Made by a program: the position numbers and the translations under genes. Positions 1-10,081 of a DNA stretch of 64,000 nucleotides are shown in pieces. Under the pieces are notes generated by a model that worked only from the letters and a program-made list of their open reading frames with translations, did no database searches and was not told where the DNA came from. Source of the stretch: Nymphaea colorata (taxonomy: Eukaryota > Streptophyta > Magnoliopsida > Nymphaeales > Nymphaeaceae); contig NC_045144.1 of the NCBI RefSeq assembly GCF_008831285.2, forward strand, positions 8,128,341 through 8,192,340, read 5' to 3'. Numbering within the stretch: position 1 is the first letter of the stretch; every line of letters starts with the position of its first letter.

Positions 1-130
1 CGGAGGCGTCGGGCGGAGAAGACAGCAACGGGCGGAGGCGTCGGGTGGAGAAGACAGCAACGGGCGGAGGCGTCGGGCGGAGAGGTCAGGACAGCGACTG
101 GCAGAGGCGTCGGGTGGCGAGGTCAGCGAC
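1..130. repeat. GC-rich minisatellite, unit about 32 bp
   Basis: About four head-to-tail copies of a 32-bp unit beginning CGGAGGCGTCGGG; the first two differ by one base and the later ones by small indels. GC content is far above the rest of the window. By position it lies just inside the primer-binding site of the minus-strand LTR element, so it probably belongs to that element's leader or gag region and not to the host gene. Confidence 0.8.
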
Positions 131-472
131 GGGCGGAGATGGGTGGACACGAGCGGGTGGAGGAAGCGCAGCGATGGGCGCGGTCAGGCGGCGGGCGGCG
201 CCGCTCAATCGGCGCGCCAAGGAGGAGGAGACGGCTGCTGCTCTGATACCATGATAAGATTAGAAAGAATAATCTTTGATTAACATCGAAATCTGCCCTA
301 ACTCCTCTTTATATAGACTAGAGGAGAGAGAGAAGTTACAAGAGAAACATCTAAAGGAAAAGTTATTACAAAAGTACCCTCTTAAACCTAAAACTGAATA
401 TAAACACATCTTAACATTAGCATTATCAAATGTTAGGTTGGGTCTATTTAGCATAGTTTGTTTGCTATTACA
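1..472 (-). mobile_element. 5' end of an LTR retrotransposon (LTR, primer site, leader) cut by the window edge
   Basis: On the minus strand an LTR spans 472 down to 252 (about 221 bp). It begins TGTAATAGC, ends CTTATCA, and carries a TATA box (TATATAAAG, near 310-318). It is followed with no spacer by TGGTATCAGAGC (complement of 240-251), the primer-binding site for initiator-Met tRNA typical of plant Copia elements. The GC-rich tract 1-239 is then the element's leader or internal start, and the rest lies left of the window. The right border at 472 is inferred from the TG...CA rule; a target duplication cannot be checked. It ends 150 bp before an MRS2 exon, so it probably sits in an MRS2 intron. 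Confidence 0.8.
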
Positions 473-622
473 TTGAATCATTATGGAAGAATTCTCAGAT
501 TGGTTCATGGAAAATACTGCTTGCACAAAGATCATGCTATTTCTCTCTTTTTTCTCACACAGACACCGCCCCACCACCACCCCTTCATGTTCAACTTTTT
601 CTTGTCATGGTGAATCTTGCAG

Positions 623-1398
623 ATCCATGATGAAATTGAGCAGCTTATGAATGACGATGGAGACATGGCTGAGATGTATCTTACTGAGAAGAAAGAGCAG
701 AACGAAGCGTACTTCTTAAACAATCACCATTTCCTGAGTTGTGCTGCTGGTCCAGGTGTTTTCCATTCTGCGCCTGTTTCACCTATTTCTTCTCCTTCTG
801 GGTCACCAAAGCTAGAGAGAGACTCATACAGCTTTGCAAGTCGAAGTAAACATGGAAGCTTAAGGAGTTCAGGCACAAACAATGAGCACATACAGGAGCT
901 GGAAATGTTACTTGAGGCATACTTTGTTGTTATTGACAATACCCTTAATAAATTATCTTCGGTATGATGCAAAATTAGCTATTTCTCTTAGTTGAAACAT
1001 GTAGCTTGATGTGGCTAATCCTTCTCTATGATGTGTTTACAGCTTAAAGAATACATTGATGACACAGAAGATTTTATCAATATCAAATTGGTATGTGGAA
1101 ATAGAGACAGATTAGCTTTGATGACAACATTTTCATATTTATCCTTATTTTTGCTACGGGTTTGCAGGACAATGTCAGAAACCAGTTGATCCAGATTGAA
1201 TTGCTGATAACAGCGGGAACTTTTGTGATTGCTATATTTGGTGTAGTGACTGGAATTTTTGGGATGAACATTCCAATCGACTTGTTTAACTATTCTTCTG
1301 CCTTTAATTGGGTTTTGATTATCTCGACTGTTGTGGGTGGACTTATGTTTTTGTCATTCTTGTGGTACTTCAAACACAAGAGGTTGATGTTCATGTGA
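623..1398 (+). CDS. MRS2: MRS2/CorA-type magnesium transporter, last three exons (5' part missing)
   Basis: A membrane Mg2+ channel of the MRS2/MGT family. Three exons are visible: 623-961, 1043-1090 and 1168-1398 (stop TGA), with GT/AG introns and a continuous frame. Exon one encodes the conserved DEIEQL and DGDMAEMYLTEKK stretch and the ELEMLLEAYFV helix. Exon two encodes LKEYIDDTEDFINI. Exon three carries the first membrane helix, the diagnostic GMN selectivity-loop tripeptide, and a second membrane helix (VLIISTVVGGLMFLSFLW) before a basic tail. The order matches Arabidopsis MRS2-1 as I remember it. The N-terminal cytosolic half is absent. Just upstream is a minus-strand LTR element, so the earlier exons either lie beyond that insertion, left of the window, or have been lost. 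The functional state is therefore unknown. Confidence 0.9.
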
Positions 1399-2149
1399 GA
1401 AAGCATACATGTCAGTGGTGGATTTAGGGGCCAACATACTTCACGGTTAAAAGTGAACTACGAAGCCTAAAGCTGCTAATTTTTTTGCTCATGAAAGTCT
1501 GATGAATAATTTGATAGTTGAAGAAGTCATACAGCGAATCCAGAAACTGAAAGCAGAATACATCTTTCAGAAAGTGTAGTTTCAGTTTTCTTCTTGATAA
1601 GCAGCTTCTTGGAATGTGCTTTTGTAGTGCCAAGAGAGCTCCAGCAACTTTATTCCAAATATTGCGGGGCTTTTATTTTTCTGAAATGGCCTTCATGTGT
1701 GGTTTCTTTCTCAAGAAGTCATGTTTGTTAGTGTACTTGATTTGTTATGGACTTCTCATGAGATATCTCCCCACAATGTTCAATTTAATTTATATGTGGA
1801 GCCTTAAGGAAATCATGCAGAAGTTTGCTTGAGGAAGATCATGTAGTAAGCTCTTGCCAAATTGTTGTTGTTGTTGGTCGTGTTGTTGCTGCTAGATGAA
1901 GTGATGTGTGCCCCATCCCCATCTCGCATCTGTTATAGGTATCATTATTGACTATCATCTTTACACTGTTGGGCTTTTCAAATTGGCAAGAATTATTCAT
2001 TGTAAAGGTTTCAAAATTAAGATTGTATGTCAATTAATTTATCTTATATTTTTAATATTAATCTTCACCTTGATTTTAAAGGTTGCTCAAATGGTTCAAA
2101 GGATCACTGGGTGTGATAGGCCGTAATGGTATACACTCACTCATGGGAA
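1399..2149. other. MRS2 3' flank
   Basis: Presumed MRS2 3' untranslated region followed by AT-rich non-coding DNA. A short GTT-trinucleotide run lies near 1863-1893. No further coding exon was recognised on either strand. Confidence 0.5.
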
Positions 2150-3990
2150 AAGATATGCACTGTGGTATGCACATATTTATACTGAGCTACTTTGTCATAT
2201 TCTATACTTGATCTAACAATAATATTCGAGGCAAATTTAGTTTGAGATATAATTCACGATCTTGTACAATATGGTAACTGGATGTCTAACAAATAAGTTA
2301 GAAATCTAAGATTGGTCATTCAAATATGTTTCCAGAAAAATTTTGGCCTCCTTAATATCTTGCTTTATTTTTTCATCAATGTACCATTCACATGTAACTG
2401 CATTATCCCAGACCATACACCAGTATGTCAAACAAACCAAACAGTATTTGCTTTATCTAAATCCATGTATAACATTATGTTATTGGACCCATCCCTGAAC
2501 TTTAGGTGTTTGCTTGAGGCATACAATGATTTCCTCAATTTAAATACTTCTTTTGTACTTAGAATAACTCTTATATAAACTTTCCCACCAAGGTCTTTGT
2601 TTGAGATATGTTCTTCAACGTTTGAAGAAATTTTCACTTTTTGTTTGAAATAATAGCTACGGCGATGGTGTGTCCAACCAAAAGAGTAAAAATTGCATTG
2701 TAATCTACCCATACTCTTTGTCCCTTGGACGTATCATTTGACTATCAATCTAACTTTGTATTTATTTAATGACTCTCATTTTTTTATTTTTAGTTTATAA
2801 ATTCATCTACAACCTATGAGTTCTTTCTTATTGGCAAATTATAGATTTTCCACCCATTTTACTTTTTAAGAACTCTTAATACTAGGATTTATGGCTTCTT
2901 TTATCTATCAGCCTCACCTTCACTATAATTGGTTCAAAATAAGAATGTATGGCAAGTAGACAAACTCCATATCTACAGGAAAACAAATCATAAAAAATAA
3001 GCCTATTGAGTAACCCTAGTGTCCTTTTCTTTTTTCCAAAGAATAGATCGTTGATCTGAATCTCTAAATGTTGATTCAGTTTTCATTTACTTTTCTAAAG
3101 GATAATACCTATTTTTTTCAGTATAAACAATTGGTTCAATGGTTGTTCCTTCTTTTTTAATATTCATTTCCACATTTTCTTTCATTAGTAAGTTAAAATC
3201 GTTATTCTTAACATCAATATAATCATTATTTTTATAGTAGAGAGTATTCTGGCAAAAATGAGTAACCAATGGACTTTGCCATCCTTCAAAATTAATTTCC
3301 CTGAATAAATATGACAATTATAGACATCATTAACTTATTCCTTAAGCGTCATAACATTTTTTATCCTTTCGAGTTTTAGGATATCAATAAAGGCACACAA
3401 AATAGCTTTGAGAAAAGCTTGTTCTCCTTTCTCATCTAAGACTTACCATTTGCATTTAAAAATTCTAAAAATTTTGGAATCTAGATCATATCTGAAACAT
3501 TTTAAAAAAGAAGTTTCATTTAACACAGCTCTTGAGAGCATTCTATTAATAAGATAAACCAATATTCAAGTGACTTCCATTCAAGACCTTTAGGAATATT
3601 TATTGAAATGATTTCAATAATATGTCTATTTTTTGCTTTTAAATAAACCATTTTATTGAGGTTCTTTGGGACAAGATTCTTTACAAATAATTTTGAAATT
3701 CATGAGATAGGCATTCTCCTCCCGAGTAGGTTCTTATAATCTTGAAATTGGATTCAAGTTCATTTTTTTTTATCTTAGTAAGAAAGTTTTTGAAGGATAC
3801 AATTAGATTGAAGCTTGAAAAAGTAAATTTGACGATATCTAGTGTAATGATCAATAAAATGTAACATAATAAAAGTAGTCACCTTTAAGCATAATTAGAA
3901 CACGATTGTGAACATCTGAATGAACCAATTCAAAAGGCATTGTCGAAATGATGTTGCTTCGTCAAAAGGCAATGCTTTTTTTTTTTACAA
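2150..3990 (-). pseudogene. Decayed Ty1/Copia pol (integrase, reverse transcriptase, trace of RNase H)
   Basis: Read on the minus strand through several frameshifts and stops, the segment shows Copia pol landmarks in the right order. Around 3930-3850 lie PFELVHSDV and FIDHYTRYRQIYFFK (integrase catalytic core). Near 3730 is YSGGE.LSHEFQNYL. At 3440-3350 is KAILCAFIDILKLE, like the post-integrase CVFLGYS block. Around 2680-2640 is DYNAIFTLLVGHTIAVAI (reverse transcriptase). At 2530-2490 is EVFKLRKSLYASSK (the KSLYGLK motif). Near 2210 is IIVRSSIEYDK (RNase H-like). No LTRs were found and no intact frame exceeds about 95 residues. It is an old truncated copy, distinct from the young element at 14207-19074. 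The borders are approximate. Confidence 0.7.
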
Positions 3991-4079
3991 TGCATTTATA
4001 AATTTAAAGTAACCTCTACAATGGAATATAACTTTTGATATCAATCTTTTTTCAATTCTAGTTCATTTAGCTAATACAC

Positions 4080-4600
4080 TAAAGTGACTCTTAAGCTGCC
4101 AAATGCTGCCGGTGGTGCTATACAGCTTTGTTTCTCCATTCCACTCAAGGAAATGTTGGGCAGCAAAAATAGCTCGCAAAAAATTAGCATTTTACCAACG
4201 GCTGAAAAACCTCAGTAAAAGAGTTCACCGACGTTTACACTGTACGTCGATAAACAAAATGTTGGTGAAAACTATCTATGACATTTACGTTGCACACATT
4301 GCTGCACGCATTAGTGTAAATGTCTTTACTGACGCTTGGAAAACACAGTTAAATAACTTATTATTGATGTGATGTCGGTAATAGTTTTAACAACAAGTAT
4401 TCTAACGTCCGTGATAATTGTCTGACCATCATTGAACTGAACATCGGTAAAGATTTTTAACGACACTCGTCTGGACATTACTGAAAATTATACCGATGTT
4501 TGCTCCGACATCGGTAAATCTTTGTTCGATGTTTAGATTAAAGTTGGTAATAAGTTTTATTGACGCACTTCCATGCGTCGATGAAGATTTGTAAGTCAAA
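4080..4600. repeat. Non-autonomous DNA-transposon-like segment with scattered ACCGACGT/ACATCGGTAA motifs
   Basis: Many short variants in both orientations of CATCGGTAA, CCGACGTTTAC, CGACATCGGTAAA and TTGACGCA...GCGTCGATGAA are spread over about 500 bp. Dense subterminal motifs of this type are typical of plant CACTA (En/Spm) derivatives. A clean CACTA terminal repeat was not found, so the class is only suggested. The 89-codon open frame at 4103-4372 lies wholly within the motif array and is not taken as a gene. Confidence 0.4.
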
Positions 4601-4963
4601 AACAACTCTAAACAGTACTTTCTTAACGTTGTAAGTCAAAAGTTACCTTTTGCCTCATTGTGTCTTAGTGCAAGTTGTGAATTTGGTATTCGGATTGATT
4701 TTTCTGTCGTCTTTGGGTCGTTATTACTCTCAAATTCATGATGAACTTTTTATTGTAGTAGAATCCAGTTTTATTAACGTTTTTCTTATGTTTGATCTTC
4801 CCCTTGAAAAATGTGCCAACTGAAGAAAATTCTAATTTGATTTCTTTATTATGATCAATTTGTGATGACTTACTGGTTTCCCTTTGACAATTGGTACCAT
4901 GTTTGTGAATTTTGCATATACAATTCTAGATTTGAAGCTCAGGCAAAAGCCATCCCTTTGTGT

Positions 4964-5012
4964 GTATATATATATATATATATATCTATATATATATATA
5001 TATATATATATA
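4964..5012. repeat. (TA)n microsatellite
   Basis: A TA run interrupted by one TC near 4985. A separate (GT)n tract follows at 5129-5149. Short open frames crossing these tracts are repeat translations. Confidence 0.95.
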
Positions 5013-5149
5013 AATTTTTTTATTTCCTTGAGGAAAAATTGGTTCCCCACGTTGTCCTTGCATAAGGGGTTGTTGCTTTTTGACATTAAAGGCATTTTGG
5101 TCATTTCAAATTTCCAAATATCACTTTTGTGTGTGTGTGTGTGTGTGTT

Positions 5150-6219
5150 TGAGGCCTAAATACACGTACAAGCAGCTCCGCTGATGATTGGGTCTCTCCG
5201 TCAATCCAGCAAGAAAATACATTGGTCTCGCGCCAAGGGACAAAAATTGTATATTAATGTCAAAGTCTTGAGCTTGTCCTAACTGACCCACCTAACCACA
5301 AGGGCTGAGCCCATCCGGGCCAAGGTCAAACATGGTGTACAGCCCCCGGGCTGCATTTCTTAACATGATGTGAATAGGCCTGCGCATCGGCCCGGCCTTA
5401 GATGTGAACAAGTCTGAACGCGCCCCAAGCAAACACGGCCACACTTGGACATCTCCTAACTGCTCTTTAGGATCGGCTTTTCTTAGTTAAGACTTTGGAC
5501 TTTTCTCTAAACTGCTCTCTACGATACGCTTTTCTCAATTAAAACTTGGGACTTTTAAGCATAAATTTGTGACATTAGAAAGTGTACCTCTAGAGCATAA
5601 ATTTTCATCCTTGGGGCCTCACTTTGGAAGGTAAAATGTTTAGGGATCTCAAGGGATTAGATTTGATTCAAATGTAACTGTGTATATCCGCTTTGTCAGT
5701 TGTTCCTATATTCGAATTAGTAAATCGACCAACACTATACTGGCAGCCTAACTAAACTCTCAAAACACTTGGTTGCAAATAAATATGTCCTAAAATTTGG
5801 AGTAGATTCATGAAACAATTGTTATAGTGTCTTACAAATTTATTTTTTTTATTTTATTTTTTTACAGATTCATGAAACAATAACAAAAGGTTATTATTGC
5901 TAAACTACTCCTTAAAGTCATTTGATAAACACCCAATCAATTTCACTTTTCCTTGACAATCTTGGATTGAGTCATTGGATATTAACCCAACCAATTTCAC
6001 TTTTCCTTGAGAGTGTCTGTCATCTTTGGTCTTGATATTGTATTTGACATGCATTTGATGCACACCTGGCATGACCCCTTTTTTTATTTTTGATGATAAT
6101 AGGGGCGGGGAAATGGGGTGCCGTCAGGGCCTTGGCCCCCATAAGATTCTAAGGAGTTTAAAAATTTATATGTAAATTTAAAAAAAATAATTTAATGTAT
6201 CTAAAAAATTGGAAAAATT
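5150..6219. other. Gene-free repeat-rich stretch
   Basis: No gene recognised. GC-richer patches at 5270-5460 contain GGGCC/GGCCC-type words common in degraded plant retroelement DNA. The segment 5790-5935 carries two near-copies of AGATTCATGAAACAAT and ends TTTGATAAACACCC, resembling small MITE ends. The stretch 6085-6200 (GGGGCGGGG...CCTTGGCCCCC then AT-rich) resembles a dispersed element also seen near 36495-36670. Confidence 0.4.
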
Positions 6220-7375
6220 TTATTTGGTTCCTACAAGAAAAATTCCTATCACGATGGAGAGATATTATTGCTCACCTAAATTCAAAGGACATGGCATGAC
6301 CCTTTCTTTTCTTGATTTAAAATGGGAAAGCCACAGACATTGTTGGCCGTCCAAATGTTTTTTTCCCTTGATTGTGAAAGTCACAACTTTGTTCGAGAGA
6401 GGCATTGCTGCACAAAACTTGAATCTTTCTTTCTTTTCTTGATTGTACATGCGAAAGCGACGGCTCACTGTTGCTGGCCTACATGCACGGATCCTTTCTT
6501 TTTTTTGAGTTTACAGTTTACATGTGAAAGCCACAAGACTTTGTTGGTCGCCCAAAATGTACGCGCCAGAAAGCTACAACTTTGATTGAGAGACTTTGTT
6601 AACACTTTTTTTTTTCTTTAAAAGCATAGTCACAAATAAACACGTTTTTTAAATAAATGAATTAGTCATTTGAAACTTTAAAAAAATGCTGTTTTTTAAC
6701 ATTAAAAATGAGAAAATGCTTTTTTTTTTCCATTGTTTTGGCACTTTTTAATCCCAAACTCTTTTTTTTTCATTTTTTTAATTTTGATTTGTTGCAAATA
6801 TATTTATTTTTTGGTGCTTGTGGTATTGGTATCCCTTTTATTTTATTTTATTCTTTATTTTTATTTTTTAAAATTTTTTAAAACTTACCATATTTTTTTT
6901 CGTACCTTTTTTTTAAAGCTCACAGTATTAAACCATAGAAAAACCTTGCATTTTGAAACACGAGAAAGTTTTTTGTAACTATGTTTCTTTTCTTGATTTT
7001 ACATGTGAAAGTTACGACTTCGAAAGTCACGACTTTGGTATGAAGACATTGTTGCTTGCCTAAATTTGCAGAACCAAGCATGGCCCATTTCTTCTGTCTT
7101 GATTTTACTCATGAAAGCCATGACTGTGGTTGAGAGACATTGTTGCTCACCCGAACGTGCAAAGCTGAGATGACCCTTTCTTTCTTTTTACTGATTGTGA
7201 AAGCCACAACTTTAATTGAGAGCCAGAGACATTTGTTGCTCGCTCGCCTATTTCTTTCTTTTACGTTGTTGCTTGTGCAAATGTGCATGCCTCGCATGAC
7301 CATCTCTTCCTTTTTCTAGATTGTACACGCGAAAGCCACTTCACATTGTTGCTTCCACGTGACCCCTTTTTCTCT
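6220..7375 (+). repeat. Diverged repeat array, unit about 80-100 bp, in two blocks
   Basis: Successive segments share the same word order: GCATGACCC-TTTCTTT, CTTGATT..ACATG, TGAAAGCCAC(A/G)ACTTTG, TTGAGAGACATTGTTGCTCGCC, then CCAAATGTGCA. Copies appear from about 6250, 6300, 6360, 6430 and 6500 and again from about 6985, 7080, 7165 and 7280. The blocks are separated by a T-rich filler (6600-6980). Copies differ by many substitutions and indels, so the array is old. No coding function is evident; the short open frames inside it are not conserved between units. Confidence 0.65.
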
Positions 7376-7496
7376 TTCTAATGTAAAAACATGTTTTGGC
7401 TTGTGAAAGAGGTGGGCACCCAGAAGTTCAAACTTTTCGACAGAACCCTCAAACTTGTAAGCCTGTCACTGCACCGCACCCTTTCCTACTGCATAC

Positions 7497-7498
7497 TG

Positions 7499-7559
<61 letters not shown>

Positions 7560-7571
7560 GGGGGGGGGGGG
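7497..7571. repeat. Compound microsatellite (CT)n(AT)n(GT)n(G)n
   Basis: Four simple repeats directly abut: CT to 7520, AT 7521-7540, GT 7541-7558 and a run of 13 G at 7559-7571. The stretch from 7573 to 8218 holds no gene and includes the presumed 3' untranslated region of the EXO70 gene on the minus strand. Confidence 0.95.
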
Positions 7572-8218
7572 TACCAGCCACGTGTCACTATTCAATTTTC
7601 CTGGAGAAAAATCAAGTGCAATTTTAAACAAAATGTGGAATTAGACTTTAGAAATCAATTTTCAATGTCTTGTTCATTTTTTTTTTCTTAAAACATGCAA
7701 TCTCTATGGTTCAGATTCTTCAGAATTGAAACCTGATACATGGACCTGAATTCCTCGAGTTTCATAATTGCATCAAGAAGGAACTCCATTCAAGCATGAC
7801 AGTAAGGAGAGAAGAAAATTGCCACGCGAATGAAAACAAAGAGAAATCCAGAGCACTGATTTGATTTGAACAAATAGCAACTAGCAAGACACAAGGCATG
7901 TCTGACGTGTAACCAAGCGGACACTGTTCTTGGCAAGCAGGAAAACCTCAAAATTTTCTCCACATTTTACATTGCAACAGTTCTCTATACAAACTTCCAG
8001 AGTTTACAATATGAAAAAAAGAAAAACTAAAGAACTCAAAGCCATCAGCCCCAAATATTTCACATGCCCAAACATGTGGAAGACGAACAAGATACTAAAA
8101 TGCAAACAAAACCTTGATTTGAAAATTTATAATCACATGTCAATGGTTCTGAAACAAACATATCGAGAAGAGGCTTGGGACAATTGCGAGGTAGCAGCTC
8201 TTGATCACCTAGCAGGAG

Positions 8219-10081
8219 TCACCTTCTACTGCGCTGGCTGTTCAATGACTGAGGTGATCCTTCAAAGAGATCCAGCAGAAGATTCTCCAGGTCGTCAGCT
8301 GTATATTTTATGTACCTATCAGCATGTCTGCTACCTTCCAAATGGTGCCCATACCGACCTATGAACATGCGGTAAGCTTGAAGAACCTTTAGCGAAATTG
8401 AAATCCGCAATTCGTCACGAAGTTGAGGATTAGGAATTATCCATGATGTCTGTGCCTTGTGAATATCTTCAAACGAAAGGTTAAATGCCTTGAATCTTTC
8501 TCTGAGGACAGCCCTTGCATGAGAGCTCGAACCGGACAAGTTGATACCCTCATCCTTCAAACAGGAGAGAATCGTGCTCCAGGAGGCTCTCTCATAGGTG
8601 GTCGCATACAGCTGCACTTTCCTATTGTGCCTTCTTATCCAGTCCTCACCGAGAAGACAGAGATCAGAATCTCTTACTTTCTCAACCATGTAATGGATGT
8701 TATTCATTAGAAAGAAGTTTCGTAATGCATCATCCCTGTACAGTCTGGATTTTGCTTCCAGATTGGCTTCCAGAATTGAGACCACCTCCAGAAGATTCTG
8801 AGCTGTTGGAGAGAGAGAAGTGACGCTGCTACCATCATCATCCTCTTTGATCTCAAGGAGGCAATCGAGGGTGTCTTTGTAATCAATTAGAGCCTTTATG
8901 TAATTCATGACATACTTGGTTAAGGGATGAATCCCACCCCTAGGGAATGGACTGGTTGAAACATTTCTTTCAATAGCATTTGAAAATGCCATGAAGGTAC
9001 CTTTTACCGATTCACCAAGTCTGAGAAGAACTTCATGAGCTTCAGTGCTAATAAAAGAAGCTTCTTTCTCCCAGAATAAAGAATCTATATCTGGGAGCAG
9101 GTCCTCCAGAACATCATACATGCCAAGTATCCCAAGCAACTTTTCTGGTAACCGGCGGCTGATCGCAATAGCATCACCAAATTTGAGAACCTGGAAAGTT
9201 GCACCTTTTGCAGCATCAAGAAAGCAAGTGCTGCCAATCAAGCTTTGCTCCCCAAAGATCTGATTGCACAGGTGCTTTTCACTGGCAAGAACAACACGGA
9301 CAAATGTCTTCATGGCACGAATCCATTTTCTTATGTGAGAATCAAGGATCTCCCACTCCATCCTCTCAACTTCATCAATACTAAGCTTCTCCACTCCAAG
9401 GATCAAGAGACTTTCGTCCAGTGCATCTTTTCGGATCCTACTGTATGCTTTACAGCACTCTTGATCATAATCTGACTGAAGCATAAGATCCGCAATGCAC
9501 CTTAGGTCTAGAATTGCACTTGGATTGATCAAATGAATCGTGAAGTCACCCAATCCCTCAACCTTAACATGGCTATTATCAACTGGATAATCATCAAAGG
9601 AACTGGATGAATCTTCTTCACTGACATCACCGTCACCCGACCTGAAAGACAAAAGTTCAGTCTCCAAAGGTTGCTTGTTCTGCTGTAGAATGTAACTAAA
9701 TTCTTCCTCAAGCCTAACCATAGCTGTCTCAAGAACGCTGCTGGAACGACGGAGAAGCTCCATGTCATTCACCTCGGCAGTGAGAGACATGCTTTCCAAA
9801 CTTTTCATCAGCTTCTGAACATCACTAACAACCTGTAGATACTCAGAAGCTTCTTCCGGTTTGGAGTTCCATATCATGGACTGCCCAGCAGAAACAGAAG
9901 CGGCGGTGCCCCAACCCAAGATTGTTTCCTCAGCGAAAGAAATCTTTTCTTCTATTTCACCGATCCCCTTGTGATGCAAGATATTGTTGACAGCATCTTT
10001 GGCCATGCTTGAATTTGTACCTGAAACTTTTACCATGTGATGAGATCTGCCAAACAGATTGCTGCTTACCGTCTGTAGCAT
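8219..10081 (-). CDS. EXO70E: EXO70 exocyst subunit, EXO70E-like (620 aa, single exon)
   Basis: A subunit of the exocyst, which tethers secretory vesicles to the plasma membrane through C-terminal lipid-binding helices. The intact 620-codon frame is a usual length for the family. Residues 50-140 form the N-terminal coiled region (WNSKPEEASEYLQ, ARLEEEF-like MVRLEEEFSYIL). An acidic serine-rich linker lies at 149-170 and the all-helical EXO70 domain at about 185-605. The signature GGIHPLTKYVMNYI is at 382-395, NNIHYMVEKVRDSDL at 460-474 and TADDLENLL at 594-602. MSFRS-, FDD- and DPVEDS-like blocks around 145-170 and KDALDE.L.ILGVEKLSI at 218-235 resemble Arabidopsis EXO70E2 as I remember it, hence the subgroup call. 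Lack of coding introns is normal for most plant EXO70 genes except the A group. The basic C-terminal tail (SQRSRR) fits membrane contact. Confidence 0.93.
   Translation of the reverse strand: MLQTVSSNLFGRSHHMVKVSGTNSSMAKDAVNNILHHKGIGEIEEKISFAEETILGWGTAASVSAGQSMIWNSKPEEASEYLQVVSDVQKLMKSLESMSLTAEVNDMELLRRSSSVLETAMVRLEEEFSYILQQNKQPLETELLSFRSGDGDVSEEDSSSSFDDYPVDNSHVKVEGLGDFTIHLINPSAILDLRCIADLMLQSDYDQECCKAYSRIRKDALDESLLILGVEKLSIDEVERMEWEILDSHIRKWIRAMKTFVRVVLASEKHLCNQIFGEQSLIGSTCFLDAAKGATFQVLKFGDAIAISRRLPEKLLGILGMYDVLEDLLPDIDSLFWEKEASFISTEAHEVLLRLGESVKGTFMAFSNAIERNVSTSPFPRGGIHPLTKYVMNYIKALIDYKDTLDCLLEIKEDDDGSSVTSLSPTAQNLLEVVSILEANLEAKSRLYRDDALRNFFLMNNIHYMVEKVRDSDLCLLGEDWIRRHNRKVQLYATTYERASWSTILSCLKDEGINLSGSSSHARAVLRERFKAFNLSFEDIHKAQTSWIIPNPQLRDELRISISLKVLQAYRMFIGRYGHHLEGSRHADRYIKYTADDLENLLLDLFEGSPQSLNSQRSRR

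Noticed and set aside
6220-7375. CRISPR-like repeat-spacer array
   Set aside because: Units are diverged along their whole length with no constant repeat and unique spacers, and the genome is a plant's.
7930-8364. 144-codon plus-strand open frame
   Set aside because: It overlaps the 3' end of the strongly supported EXO70 gene on the other strand and shows no motif.
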